Part shown: positions 36,594 to 46,062 of the stretch, piece by piece | Position numbering within the stretch: position 1 is the first letter of the stretch | How the letters are laid out: each line of letters begins with the position of its first letter | NCBI GenBank assembly: GCA_965216515.1 | Contig: OZ244173.1 | Span: forward strand, 2,914,001 to 2,978,000 | Direction: 5' to 3' | From: CAXMRP01 sp965216515 | Lineage (GTDB): Bacteria; Pseudomonadota; Alphaproteobacteria; Rhizobiales; Afifellaceae | Length of the DNA stretch: 64,000 bases | The notes under the pieces: model-generated | What the model saw: the letters and a program-made list of their open reading frames with translations, nothing else | The model's database searches: none | What the model was told of the DNA's origin: nothing | Made by a program: the position numbers and the translations under genes

Positions 36594-38186
36594 ATGAAAC
36601 GCCTGCAATGGATAACGGCTGCCGTACTGGCGACAGGACTGGTCACCGGCGCGTCGGCCAAAACACTTGTCTACTGTTCGGAAGGATCGCCGGAAGGATT
36701 TGACCCGGCGCTCTATACCGCCGGCACGACATTCAACGCCTCGTCGCGCCCGGTCTACAACCGGCTTGTGGAATTTGAACGCGGCACGACCAAGGTCATT
36801 CCCGGGCTGGCGGAAAGCTGGACGGTGTCCGACGACGGTCTGGAATACACGTTCAAGCTCAGAGCCGGTGTGAAATACCATTCCACCGACTATTTCACGC
36901 CGGGCCGCGATTTCAATGCCGATGACGTACTCTTCACGTTCGACCGGCAGCGCAGCGCCGATCATCCCTGGAACAAGTACACCGAAGGCACCGCCTGGGA
37001 GTATTTTGAGGGTATGGACATGCCGGCCCTCATCAAGGACATCGTCAAGGTCGACGAGATGACGGTCAAGTTCGTGCTGAACAAGCCCGAAGCGCCGTTT
37101 GTCGCCAACCTCGCCATGGATTTCGGATCCATCGTGTCGAAGGAATATGCCGACAAGCTGGCAGCCGAAGGCCGCATGACCGACCTCAACCAGCAGCCGG
37201 TCGGCACCGGGCCGTTCCAGTTCGTCGCCTACCAGAAGGACGCGGTCATCCGTTACAAGGCCCATCCGGGTTTCTGGAACGGCAAGCAGCCGATCGATGA
37301 TCTGGTCTTCGCGATTACTGTCGACAATGCCGTGCGCATGCAGAAGCTGAAAGCCGGTGAGTGCCATGTGGCGCCCTATCCAAATCCGGCCGACCTGCCG
37401 GGTTTGCGGGCCGATTCCAATCTCACCGTGATGGAGCAGGAAGGTCTGAACGTCGGCTATCTGGCCTACAACACCACCGTCAAGCCGTTCGACGATGTGC
37501 GCGTGCGCAAGGCGCTCAACATGGCCATCAACAAGCAGGCGATCATCGATGCGGTGTTCGAAGGTTCCGGCAAGATTGCCAAGAATCCGATCCCGCCGAC
37601 CATGTGGTCCTACAATGATGGCATCACCGACGATTCCTATGATCCGGCGGCCGCCAAGGCGATGCTTGCGGAAGCCGGCCAGGCAGGCCTGAAGATGAAG
37701 GTCTGGGCGATGCCGGTGGCGCGGCCCTACAACCCCAATGCCCGGCGCATGGCCGAGCTCATCCAGGCCGACTTCGCCGAGATCGGCGTTGAGGCGGAAA
37801 TTGTCTCCTACGAGTGGGGCGAGTATCTGAAGCTGTCACGGGCGCTTGACCGGGATGGTGCGATCCTGCTCGGCTGGACCGGCGACAATGGCGACCCCGA
37901 CAACTTCCTGGCCGTTCTGCTGGGTTGCGCGGGCGTTGAAAATTCCAACCGCGCCCAGTGGTGCCATCAACCGTTTGAAGACCTGATCCAGAAGGCCAAG
38001 CGGACCTCCGACCAGGGTGAGCGGACGGCGCTCTACGAACAGGCTCAGGTCGTCTTCAAGGAACAGGCGCCGTGGGCGACGATTGCTCACTCGGTGGTGT
38101 TCATGCCGATGTCGAACAAGGTCAAGAACTACAAGATGGACCCCTTGGGCAGCCATCGGTTCGACGGCGTCGATATCGAAGAATAG
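36594..38186 (+). CDS. Peptide ABC importer substrate-binding protein (DppA type)
   Basis: 530-aa family 5 binding protein. Signal peptide RLQWITAAVLATGLVTGASA then KTLVYCSEGSPEGFDPALYT, the usual mature start of dipeptide-binding proteins; later FDDVRVRKALNMAINKQAI and the GWTGDNGDPDNFL motif shared with DppA. Two Cys pairs near the C-terminus (GCAGVENSNRAQWC) match the disulphide in DppA. GGGAGG precedes ATG 36594. First gene of a six-gene operon. Confidence 0.92.
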   Translation: MKRLQWITAAVLATGLVTGASAKTLVYCSEGSPEGFDPALYTAGTTFNASSRPVYNRLVEFERGTTKVIPGLAESWTVSDDGLEYTFKLRAGVKYHSTDYFTPGRDFNADDVLFTFDRQRSADHPWNKYTEGTAWEYFEGMDMPALIKDIVKVDEMTVKFVLNKPEAPFVANLAMDFGSIVSKEYADKLAAEGRMTDLNQQPVGTGPFQFVAYQKDAVIRYKAHPGFWNGKQPIDDLVFAITVDNAVRMQKLKAGECHVAPYPNPADLPGLRADSNLTVMEQEGLNVGYLAYNTTVKPFDDVRVRKALNMAINKQAIIDAVFEGSGKIAKNPIPPTMWSYNDGITDDSYDPAAAKAMLAEAGQAGLKMKVWAMPVARPYNPNARRMAELIQADFAEIGVEAEIVSYEWGEYLKLSRALDRDGAILLGWTGDNGDPDNFLAVLLGCAGVENSNRAQWCHQPFEDLIQKAKRTSDQGERTALYEQAQVVFKEQAPWATIAHSVVFMPMSNKVKNYKMDPLGSHRFDGVDIEE

Positions 38187-38193
38187 TCAGGAT

Positions 38194-38225
38194 CAGGACA
38201 GGCGGCCGCGCGGCCGCCTGTCCTG
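38194..38225. promoter_or_regulatory. Perfect 32-bp palindrome after the binding-protein gene
   Basis: Starts CAGGACAGGCGGCC and ends with its exact complement GGCCGCCTGTCCTG; as RNA it folds into a 14-bp stem with a four-base GCGC loop. Eight bases after the stop of the binding-protein gene and 14 bases before the M24 peptidase start. No T-tract follows, so it is more likely an mRNA-stabilising or partial-attenuation hairpin that keeps binding-protein mRNA above the rest than a full terminator. Confidence 0.7.
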
Positions 38226-38239
38226 CGTGGATCCCCCGC

Positions 38240-39340
38240 GTGTCCGATCCAAGGCTGGATATTCTGGAGCCGGTCCTCCGCGATCGCGCGCTCGACGCGG
38301 TCGCCATTGTGCCCGGGCCGAACTTCCGGAAGATATTCGACAAGAGCTTCTATCAAAACGAGCGTCCGCTGGTCATCATCTGCCAGCGCGAGGGCGGGAG
38401 CCTCGCGATCGTTCCCAATCTCGAACTGGCATCCTTTGCCGACATCGATTTTTCCGGCGAAGTCTTCGACTGGCGCGACGAAGCCGGTTATCAGGCCGCC
38501 TTTGAAGCCGCGGCGGCAAAGATGCCGCCGCAAGCCCGCATCGGCGTGGAAGGTCAACTGATGCGGGTGTTCGTCCAAATGGCGTTTGCCCGGGCCCTGC
38601 CCGGCGCGGAATTTGTCGACGCCCATCGCGAGGTGTCCGCAATCCGCCTCAGGAAATCGGCATCGGATCTGGCGCGAATGCGCAAGGCGATCGCGATTTC
38701 GGAAGAGGCGCTGGAACGCACGGTGTCGGAGGTGCGCGCCGGCATGACCGAAACGGAAGTGGAAGGTATCCTGTTGCGGAACCTGTTTGCCTGTGGCTCC
38801 GACGGCCTTGCATTTTCGCCCATCGTCGCTGCTGGCGGCAATTCCGCCCAGCCCCACGCCAAGGCGCGCCCCGACTATCAAATCAGGCCCGGCGATGCGC
38901 TGCTGATTGATTTCGGCGCCTCCCACCGCGGCTATCAGGCCGACATCACGCGGACGTTTTTCATCGACCATGTCAGCGATGGCGACCGGGAATTCTACGC
39001 CACCGTGCGCGCCGCCAACGCCGCCGGACGCCAAGCCGTTCGACCCGGCACCACGGCCCATCAGGTCGACGATACCGTACAAAAGGTGCTTGAGAATTCG
39101 CCGTTCGCCCGGTACCGCCGCACCAAGACCGGCCACGGTCTGGGTATGGAAGTCCACGAGGATCCCTACATCATGCGCGGCAACCACGATGCGCTGGAGC
39201 CGGGCATGGTCTTCACCGTCGAGCCGGGGCTTTACCGGTTGGGCGACTGTGGTGTCCGCATCGAGGATGTGGTGGCCGTGACCGAGACCGGGATGGAATG
39301 CCTGACCGCCTTCCCTCGTGACCTGCGGATTGTCGGCTGA
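38240..39340 (+). CDS. M24-family metallopeptidase (Xaa-Pro aminopeptidase type)
   Basis: 366-aa cytosolic peptidase. The creatinase-like N-terminal domain is followed by the pita-bread catalytic domain with all five metal ligands: two Asp in IDFGASHRGYQADITRTFF, His in TGHGLGMEVHEDP, Glu in VFTVEPGLY and Glu in VRIEDVV. It probably trims imported peptides with Pro at position 2. The start is taken as GTG 38240 (VSDPRLDILEPVL) because upstream sequence is the palindrome and the 3' end of the previous gene. Two bases before the permease gene. Confidence 0.85.
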   Translation: MSDPRLDILEPVLRDRALDAVAIVPGPNFRKIFDKSFYQNERPLVIICQREGGSLAIVPNLELASFADIDFSGEVFDWRDEAGYQAAFEAAAAKMPPQARIGVEGQLMRVFVQMAFARALPGAEFVDAHREVSAIRLRKSASDLARMRKAIAISEEALERTVSEVRAGMTETEVEGILLRNLFACGSDGLAFSPIVAAGGNSAQPHAKARPDYQIRPGDALLIDFGASHRGYQADITRTFFIDHVSDGDREFYATVRAANAAGRQAVRPGTTAHQVDDTVQKVLENSPFARYRRTKTGHGLGMEVHEDPYIMRGNHDALEPGMVFTVEPGLYRLGDCGVRIEDVVAVTETGMECLTAFPRDLRIVG

Positions 39341-39342
39341 TC

Positions 39343-40350
39343 ATGCTCAAGTTCCTGCTCAAGCGCATCGGCCTTCTCGTCCCCACCTTCATCGGCATCA
39401 CCATCATTGCCTTCGGCTTCGTGCGTGTCCTGCCCGGCGATCCGGTGCTTCTGATGGCCGGCGAGCGCGGCCTGTCGACGGAACGTTACCAGGCGCTGCT
39501 GAAGGAGTTCGGCTACGACCGGCCGCTCTGGCGCCAGTACCTGGACTATCTCGGTGATCTCCTGCGCGGCGATTTCGGCCAGTCGCTGGTGACCAAGAAG
39601 CCGGTGCTCACCGAGTTTTTCGCCCTTTTCCCCGCCACCGTGGAACTGTCGCTGTGCGCCATGATCATCGCCGTGGCGATCGGCATTCCCGCCGGCGTGT
39701 TCGCGGCGACCCGGCGCGGGTCCTTCGTCGACCAGGCGATCATGGGCACGGCGCTGGTCGGCTATTCGATGCCGATCTTCTGGTGGGGCCTGCTGCTGAT
39801 CATCGTCTTTTCCGGCACCCTGCAGTGGACGCCGGTCTCCGGCCGCATATCGCTTTTGTACTTCTTCCCCCAGGAAACCGGCTTCATGCTCATCGACAGT
39901 CTGCTGTCGGGTCAGAAGGGCGCATTTCTGTCGGCGGTTCGCCACCTGATCCTGCCCTCCGTCGTGCTTGCGACGATTCCGCTTGCGGTGATTGCCCGTC
40001 AGACGCGGTCGGCGATGCTGGAAGTGCTTGGCGAGGACTATATCCGCACCGCCCGGGCCAAGGGCATGTCGCCGCGGCGCGTCGTCGGCCTCCACGCGCT
40101 GCGCAATGCCATGATACCGGTCATCACGGTGATCGGCCTGAGCGTCGGCACGCTGCTTGCCGGGGCGATTCTCACCGAGACGATCTTTTCCTGGCCGGGC
40201 ATCGGCAAGTGGATGGTCGATTCCATTTTCCGGCGTGACTATCCGGTCGTCCAGGGTGGTCTGCTGCTGATCGCCGGCGTGGTCATGATCGTCAACCTGA
40301 TCGTCGACATGACCTACGGCCTGATCAATCCGCGGATTCGACACAACTGA
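39343..40350 (+). CDS. Peptide ABC importer permease (DppB type)
   Basis: 335-aa inner-membrane permease with six hydrophobic segments, first one LIGLLVPTFIGITIIAFGFV-like, and the EAA-type loop RTARAKGMSPRRVVGLHALRN. The long segment between helices 1 and 2 (VLPGDPVLLMAGERGL to RPLWRQYLDYLGDLL) is the DppB hallmark. Start ATG 39343, two bases after the peptidase stop. Confidence 0.93.
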   Translation: MLKFLLKRIGLLVPTFIGITIIAFGFVRVLPGDPVLLMAGERGLSTERYQALLKEFGYDRPLWRQYLDYLGDLLRGDFGQSLVTKKPVLTEFFALFPATVELSLCAMIIAVAIGIPAGVFAATRRGSFVDQAIMGTALVGYSMPIFWWGLLLIIVFSGTLQWTPVSGRISLLYFFPQETGFMLIDSLLSGQKGAFLSAVRHLILPSVVLATIPLAVIARQTRSAMLEVLGEDYIRTARAKGMSPRRVVGLHALRNAMIPVITVIGLSVGTLLAGAILTETIFSWPGIGKWMVDSIFRRDYPVVQGGLLLIAGVVMIVNLIVDMTYGLINPRIRHN

Positions 40351-40357
40351 GACAAAC

Positions 40358-41278
40358 GTGACCGATGTAACAACCCGACCCGCGCCAACCCAGGGCGACA
40401 CCAAGCGGCAGACGCGGCGCCGGATGCTGGCCGAATTCTGGTATTATTTTTCCGAGAATCGTGGCGCCGTCATCGGTCTGTTCGTATTCGCTGCACTGGT
40501 CCTGATCGCGCTGGCCGCGCCGCTGATTGCGCCGCATCCGGCCAATTTCCAGTATCGGGACGCGCTGCTTGTACCGCCGTTCTGGCAGGAAGGCGGGCGC
40601 GCAGAATATCTTCTGGGCACCGATGCGGTTGGCCGCGACATCCTTTCGCGGCTGATCTTCGGCGCCCGGTTCTCCCTGTTTATCGGCCTTGTCGTGGTCA
40701 CCCTGGCCGTTCTTGGCGGCGTTACCACCGGCCTGATCGCCGGCTATTTCCGCGGTGCCGTCGACACCATCATTATGCGTGTCATGGATGTCGTCCTCGC
40801 CTTCCCGTCCCTGTTGCTCGCCCTGGTTCTGGTCGCCATTCTGGGCCCCGGCTTGCTCAATGCGATGATCGCGATCGCAATTGTCCTCCAGCCGCATTTC
40901 GTGCGCCTGACCCGGGCATCCGTTCTCAACGAGATCAACCGTGAATATGTGATCTCCGCGCGCGTCTCCGGCGCCTCGCGGCTCTACCTTATGACCCGGA
41001 CGCTGCTGCCCAACTGCCTCGGCCCGGTTATCGTTCAGGCGACGCTGTCCTTCTCCAACGCCATTCTCGATGCCGCGGCGCTGGGTTTCCTCGGCATGGG
41101 CGCGCAGCCGCCGACGCCGGAATGGGGAACGATGCTCGCCGAGGCCCGCGAATTCATTCTCCGCGCCTGGTGGGTGGTCACCTTTCCGGGGCTGGCGATC
41201 CTGATCACGGTGCTGGCGATCAATCTCATGGGCGACGGGCTGCGCGACGCCCTCGACCCGAAATTGAAGCGCACCTGA
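40358..41278 (+). CDS. Peptide ABC importer permease (DppC type)
   Basis: 306-aa permease. Short N-terminal cytoplasmic tail, then the DppC motif LGTDAVGRDILSRLIFGARFSL and the EAA loop ISARVSGASRLYLMTRTLLPNC; ends with GDGLRDALDPKLK. Start is GTG 40358, seven bases after the DppB stop. Its stop overlaps the next start (TGATG). Confidence 0.93.
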   Translation: MTDVTTRPAPTQGDTKRQTRRRMLAEFWYYFSENRGAVIGLFVFAALVLIALAAPLIAPHPANFQYRDALLVPPFWQEGGRAEYLLGTDAVGRDILSRLIFGARFSLFIGLVVVTLAVLGGVTTGLIAGYFRGAVDTIIMRVMDVVLAFPSLLLALVLVAILGPGLLNAMIAIAIVLQPHFVRLTRASVLNEINREYVISARVSGASRLYLMTRTLLPNCLGPVIVQATLSFSNAILDAAALGFLGMGAQPPTPEWGTMLAEAREFILRAWWVVTFPGLAILITVLAINLMGDGLRDALDPKLKRT

Positions 41279-42303
41279 TGGCCCTGCTCGAAATTCGCAA
41301 TCTCAGCGTCGACTTCCAGACCGCAGGCGGCCTGTTCAGGGCTGTCGACCGGGTCGATATCACCTGTGAGAGCGGCGAGATATTGGCCATTGTCGGCGAA
41401 TCCGGGTCCGGAAAGTCCGTCGCCATGCTGGCGCTTCTCGGTCTCCTGCCATGGACAGCCAACGTCACCGCCGATGCGATGCGCTTCGATGACCGCGACA
41501 TGCTGCGACTGTCCGCGCGCGACCGGCGCAAGGTTGTCGGCAAGGACGTATCGATCATTTTTCAGGAGCCGATGTCCAGCCTGAATCCGTGTTTCACTGT
41601 CGGGTTTCAGCTTGGCGAATCCTTGAAGACCCATCTTGGCTACGACCGGGCCGAACGCCGCCGCCGGTCCATCGAGCTTCTGGAGCAGGTCGGTATTCCG
41701 GCGCCGGAAAAGCGGCTTTCGGTGTTTCCCCATCAATTGTCGGGCGGCATGAGCCAGCGCGTGATGATCGCCATGGCCTTGTCCTGCGATCCCAAGCTTC
41801 TGATCGCCGACGAACCGTCCACGGCGCTCGATGTCACCATCCAGGCACAGATTCTCGAACTTCTCACCCGGCTGCAGCGCGAGAAGGGCATGGCACTGAT
41901 CCTGATCACCCACGACATGGGTGTCGTGGCGGAGACGGCGGAGCGGGTGCAGGTGCAATATGCCGGCCAGAAGGTCGAGGAACAGGGCGTCGGAGATCTC
42001 TTTGACGATCCGCATCATCCCTATACCGCCGCACTTCTGGCCGCCCTGCCCGAGCGGGCGACCAGCCGGAAACTGCCCTCCATCCCCGGCGTGGTCCCCG
42101 GCCAGTTCGACCGGCCTGAGGGCTGCCTGTTTTCGCCGCGCTGCGCCTATGCCACCGAACAGTGCCGCCGGAGTGTCGTCCGCCAGGGACCGGACCTCGG
42201 CCAGGCCCTGTGCAACCATCCGCTGTCGCAGGGCATGCCTGTGGACGGGGTGCCGGCCATGCCCGTCTCCGGCGCCGGCAGCCGGCCCGAGGCGCGCCAA
42301 TGA
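41278..42303 (+). CDS. Peptide ABC importer ATPase (DppD type)
   Basis: 341-aa ATPase with Walker A GESGSGKSV, signature LSGGMSQRVMIAMA, Walker B LLIADEPSTALD, H-loop LITHDMG; the C-terminal oligopeptide-transporter extension contains the Cys cluster (CLFSPRCAYATEQC) that can hold an iron-sulphur cluster in this group. The start is the ATG sharing a base with the preceding stop. Confidence 0.93.
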   Translation: MALLEIRNLSVDFQTAGGLFRAVDRVDITCESGEILAIVGESGSGKSVAMLALLGLLPWTANVTADAMRFDDRDMLRLSARDRRKVVGKDVSIIFQEPMSSLNPCFTVGFQLGESLKTHLGYDRAERRRRSIELLEQVGIPAPEKRLSVFPHQLSGGMSQRVMIAMALSCDPKLLIADEPSTALDVTIQAQILELLTRLQREKGMALILITHDMGVVAETAERVQVQYAGQKVEEQGVGDLFDDPHHPYTAALLAALPERATSRKLPSIPGVVPGQFDRPEGCLFSPRCAYATEQCRRSVVRQGPDLGQALCNHPLSQGMPVDGVPAMPVSGAGSRPEARQ

Positions 42304-43253
42304 CCGCCCCGATTGTCGAAGGAAGAAATCTCTGCCGGTACTATGAGGTTGGTCGCGGCCTGTTCGCCAGTCCCGGATCGGTCCGTGCCCTGGAGGATGT
42401 CAGCTTCGATCTCCATCCGGGCAAGACCCTGGCGATCGTCGGGGAATCGGGGTGCGGAAAATCGACGCTTGCCCGGGTTGTCACCATGATCGAGCCGCCC
42501 TCCGGCGGCGTCCTGCGGATCAACGGCAAGGTTGCCGATTCAAACTCGCGCGAGATCCGCCAGACGATCCAGATCGTCTTTCAAAATCCCTACGGCTCGC
42601 TCAATCCGCGCCAGAAGATCGGCACGATCCTGGAAGAGCCGCTGCGTCTGAATACCGATTTCGATGCCCGCAAGCGGCGGAGCCTCGCCTCCCAGACCAT
42701 GGAGCGGGTCGGTCTGCGGCCGGAGCATTATGAACGGTATCCGCACATGTTTTCCGGCGGCCAGCGCCAGCGGATCGCCATTGCCCGCGCGCTGATGCTG
42801 AAGCCGAAGGTGCTTGTGCTCGATGAGCCGGTATCCGCGCTTGATCTGTCCATCCAGGCCCAGGTGCTCAATATTCTGAGCGACCTGCAATCGGAGCTGG
42901 GACTGGCCTACCTGTTCATCAGTCACGACCTGTCGGTGGTGAAGCACATCGCCGACGATATCATGGTGATGTATCTGGGCCGCGCCGTTGAGGCCGGCGA
43001 GGCGCAAACCGTCTTTGCGGCGCCGAAACACCCCTACACCGCAGCCCTGATGAGCGCGACGCCGGTCGCCGATCCCGGCCGCAAGACGAAGCGGATCATG
43101 CTGGCCGGGGAGTTGCCGTCGCCGCTCGATCCGCCGACAGGGTGCGCGTTTCACCCGCGCTGCTTTCGGGCATCGGACATCTGCCGGGCCGAGATGCCGC
43201 CGCTTGAATCCCATGACGGGCGTGACCTTGCCTGCTTCAATCCCATCGATTGA
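42300..43253 (+). CDS. Peptide ABC importer ATPase (DppF type)
   Basis: 317-aa ATPase. Walker A GESGCGKST, FQNPYGSLNPRQKIG after the Q-loop, signature FSGGQRQRIAIARA, Walker B VLVLDEPVSALD, H-loop FISHDLS; C-terminal Cys motif GCAFHPRCFRASDIC. Overlaps DppD by ATGA, so the two ATPases are translated together. Ends 20 bp from the convergent adenylation gene. Confidence 0.93.
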   Translation: MTAPIVEGRNLCRYYEVGRGLFASPGSVRALEDVSFDLHPGKTLAIVGESGCGKSTLARVVTMIEPPSGGVLRINGKVADSNSREIRQTIQIVFQNPYGSLNPRQKIGTILEEPLRLNTDFDARKRRSLASQTMERVGLRPEHYERYPHMFSGGQRQRIAIARALMLKPKVLVLDEPVSALDLSIQAQVLNILSDLQSELGLAYLFISHDLSVVKHIADDIMVMYLGRAVEAGEAQTVFAAPKHPYTAALMSATPVADPGRKTKRIMLAGELPSPLDPPTGCAFHPRCFRASDICRAEMPPLESHDGRDLACFNPID

Positions 43254-43273
43254 AACCGCCGGTCAGCCGCAGG

Positions 43274-44734
43274 CTAAGTGAGCTGTTTCACAAGCTCCTT
43301 GCGCAGCAACTTGCCCATGCCGCTGTAGGGCAGGGCATCGACGAGGCGGAAAGTGCGCGGCCGCTTGTCGGGACCCAGGCGCACCCGGGCCTGCGCCATC
43401 ACCTCCTCGACCGTCAACGGCCCGTCCGACACCACGAACGCCGCCAGTTCCTCACCGACAACCGGGTCGGGATAGCCGACAACCGCCACATCCTTCACCC
43501 GGTCCAGCTGGCGTAGCGACGCTTCGATTTCGGCCGGGTAGATCGTCACCCCGGCCCGAACCACCATATCGCTGGCACGGCCGGTCAGGGTCAGAAATCC
43601 CTCCTCGTCGAGGACACCGATGTCACCGGGGATCACCCAGCCATCGTCTGTTATCCGGTCGGTCTTGTCGCCGGGGTCGCCGATGATGTGATAGGCGACG
43701 GCGGGGCCGCGGACCCGGATCAGGCCCGGGTCTCCCGCCGCCACCGGATTGCCGTCGCTGTCGACGGTCTGAACGAGATTCAGCGGATTTGGCCGACCGA
43801 CCGATTCGGGCCTGCGCTCGATATCGGGCCCGAAATTCTCGGATATCATGTTGGTCATGGTCGAGGCGTAATTGACCTGATAGGCCGGTGTCAGATCCCG
43901 ATAGGCGCGGATATTGTCCTCCGCGGAGGTTGGCGCACCGCCGACCAGCAAAACCTTCAGGCCGGGAAACAGGGGTGCCGGTCCCGGTGCCCCGAGGCCG
44001 AGCAGGCCATTCAATTGCCGGGGCACGAGGAAGGCCTTGTCGGCGGAAATCGAATGAATCGCCTCCACGATTTCGTCGGCCGCCGACAGGACCGGCACGA
44101 TGTGGACCGTGCCGGCATCCAGCAGGTGGCAAAGAACCTTGGTGATCGGCGCGGCGAAGCTCAGGGGCTGGGCGACAAGAAGGCGGCCGCCGCTGAACCG
44201 GTTGCCGCCGACGCGATCGAGAATGTTGCGCAGGAGGAACGACTCGTGCTCCCGCTGCACGCCGGCCGGCAAGCCGGTCGTTCCCGACGTCTGGATGATC
44301 ATGGCCGGATTGGCGGTGTGTCCGGGCGCGGGGACGGTATCGCTCATCCGGTCGGCCCGCGCCATCCAGTCCGCCGACAGGACCAGGGACGGATAGTCTG
44401 AGTCACCGACAGCGCTGCGGCTTTCCAGGCAGGCCCTGATTCCGAACGATTCGCTCAGCCGATTGCGTTCTTCGGCCCGCGAGCGGAAATCCGCCACCAG
44501 CACCGTCGCATCCAGCATCCACAGGCCGACCGCCGTCAAAATCGTCTCAACGGGCGATTCCAGCGCCAGTACCACCCGGTCGCCCTTGCCGATTCCGTCT
44601 TCGCGCAGGGTGCGCGCGATTTGTGATGCTCTGGCAACCAGCTGGCGATAGGTGAACGCGGTTTCCCCCGCGATAAGCGCCTCGCGTTCGCCACAGGCAT
44701 TTGAAATCGAAACGAAAACATCGGCGAGGTTCAT
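43274..44734 (-). CDS. Stand-alone adenylate-forming enzyme (ANL superfamily)
   Basis: 486-aa member of the acyl-CoA synthetase/NRPS adenylation superfamily. The ATP loop is QTSGTTGLPAGV (about 148-159) with Ala where Lys is normal; the VNYAST motif, GDIGVLDEEGFL, GRASDMVVRAGVTIYPAEIE and the C-terminal catalytic Lys in SGMGKLLRKEL (near 475) are present. It probably activates a carboxylic or amino acid and loads it on the carrier domain encoded next door; the specificity is not readable. Downstream gene of a three-gene operon with the carrier-thioesterase and P450 genes. Confidence 0.87.
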   Translation of the reverse strand: MNLADVFVSISNACGEREALIAGETAFTYRQLVARASQIARTLREDGIGKGDRVVLALESPVETILTAVGLWMLDATVLVADFRSRAEERNRLSESFGIRACLESRSAVGDSDYPSLVLSADWMARADRMSDTVPAPGHTANPAMIIQTSGTTGLPAGVQREHESFLLRNILDRVGGNRFSGGRLLVAQPLSFAAPITKVLCHLLDAGTVHIVPVLSAADEIVEAIHSISADKAFLVPRQLNGLLGLGAPGPAPLFPGLKVLLVGGAPTSAEDNIRAYRDLTPAYQVNYASTMTNMISENFGPDIERRPESVGRPNPLNLVQTVDSDGNPVAAGDPGLIRVRGPAVAYHIIGDPGDKTDRITDDGWVIPGDIGVLDEEGFLTLTGRASDMVVRAGVTIYPAEIEASLRQLDRVKDVAVVGYPDPVVGEELAAFVVSDGPLTVEEVMAQARVRLGPDKRPRTFRLVDALPYSGMGKLLRKELVKQLT

Positions 44735-44817
44735 GGCGCTGCCTTTGTGCTCCGTTGGTTTGTTGGCAACCCCCTCCGTTCCGGCTGACGAAGGGCAATC
44801 TGGCGAAAATTCCCCGG

Positions 44818-46062
44818 TCAGCCGCGCCGGGGCGGAACCGTGTCGATGATTTCCTGGATCAGCCGCGCATTGCGCGGATTGTTGCCGGCGACGGCTTCGA
44901 TGTGATCCTTGCCGAATATGATCTCATCCCGGTTCGGCATCATCCCATTGAAGGGATGCGCGGGGTTTTGCATGTCCGCCGCCAATTTGCGGCTGGCAAC
45001 GAGATGGACCTTGCCGTCGAAGGGTCGCGGCCGGTGGGTGCGAAATGCAAGCTGAAGCAGTGTCGAGGCCCGAAGCGCCGGCGGCGCCTGCCGGATCGGT
45101 TCGTTTTGCCCGGCGGACTGCCCGGCGCGCCCGTCATCCGCGACATCCGTTCTGTCGGGCTCGTGCGCGAGCAGGACGAATCGCTGCCGGTCCAGCCAGT
45201 ATTGCTGGACCTTCGGCAGCATGAAGGATTTGCGGTCTCGCCCCGACACCGGATGTCCCGTCCGGGCAAGCATGTTGAGGCGGTGGCCGATACCCATGGC
45301 AAGCCGGACGAGGCCGGCCGCGGCGCGCGAAACAATCGGGATCCCGCCACCGGTCAAGGGATTGCGGGCCACGTAATAGTCCGCCTTTTGCAGTTCCAGT
45401 ACGGGCGGATCCAGAAAGATCAGGCGGTCGGGTTCGAGGCCCTTCTCGCGCATCTTGTTGGCGATCGCCATCGCAATCCAGCTTCCGGCGCAAAATGCCG
45501 CGATGAAGTGGGGGCCCTCCGGTTGCACCGCCAGGATCGTGCGCAAATAGGTTTCGGCGATCTCGTCGACGGTCTCATAGGGCTCTTCCGCGCCATCGAA
45601 TCCTGGCACCTGGAACGCATAGATCGGCTGGTTCTTGCGGAAGCCTGTCATGAAGCCCGGCCGAAAGAAGCCAATGCCGTGCTGGCCGTGCACGACGAAC
45701 AGGGGCGGCAAATCGCCCGCCGCCTGTAGCGCTGTCACGTTGCCCGGAAGATCGGGACCGGGTGTTTCGCCGATTTGCCCGGCCATCTGCGCGATGGTGC
45801 GGACCTCCATCATCATGCTTGGCTTGAACGCGATGTTGAAGGCATCGGACACGGCGGATGAAATGGTGACGGCGTTGAGCGAGTCGCCGCCCAGATCGAA
45901 GAAATCGTCGTGTCGTCCGATACGATCGATGTTCAGCGCATCGCGCCAGATTTCGGCAATTTTCGTTTCCGCTTGCGAGGCCGGCGATTCAAACGCCGTC
46001 GGCAGCCCGAGTTTGTCACGCTCAAGCTCGCTCGGCGTATTCGCCTCGGATATCGGGGGCAA
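44818..46062 (-). CDS. Carrier protein-thioesterase didomain with Cys nucleophile
   Basis: 414 aa. Residues 27-100 are a peptidyl/acyl carrier domain with phosphopantetheine Ser61 in FFDLGGDSLNAV. Residues 118-410 are an alpha/beta-hydrolase thioesterase domain. The nucleophile elbow reads AAFCAGSW, putting Cys191 where Ser is usual, with Asp218 (FLDPP) and His387 (KDHIEAV) as partners. The domain pair resembles the end module of an NRPS without condensation or adenylation domains; the adenylation enzyme is a separate gene 83 bp downstream. Cys-thioesterases in known NRPSs perform unusual release such as beta-lactone formation; whether this one does is open. Confidence 0.85.
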   Translation of the reverse strand: MPPISEANTPSELERDKLGLPTAFESPASQAETKIAEIWRDALNIDRIGRHDDFFDLGGDSLNAVTISSAVSDAFNIAFKPSMMMEVRTIAQMAGQIGETPGPDLPGNVTALQAAGDLPPLFVVHGQHGIGFFRPGFMTGFRKNQPIYAFQVPGFDGAEEPYETVDEIAETYLRTILAVQPEGPHFIAAFCAGSWIAMAIANKMREKGLEPDRLIFLDPPVLELQKADYYVARNPLTGGGIPIVSRAAAGLVRLAMGIGHRLNMLARTGHPVSGRDRKSFMLPKVQQYWLDRQRFVLLAHEPDRTDVADDGRAGQSAGQNEPIRQAPPALRASTLLQLAFRTHRPRPFDGKVHLVASRKLAADMQNPAHPFNGMMPNRDEIIFGKDHIEAVAGNNPRNARLIQEIIDTVPPRRG

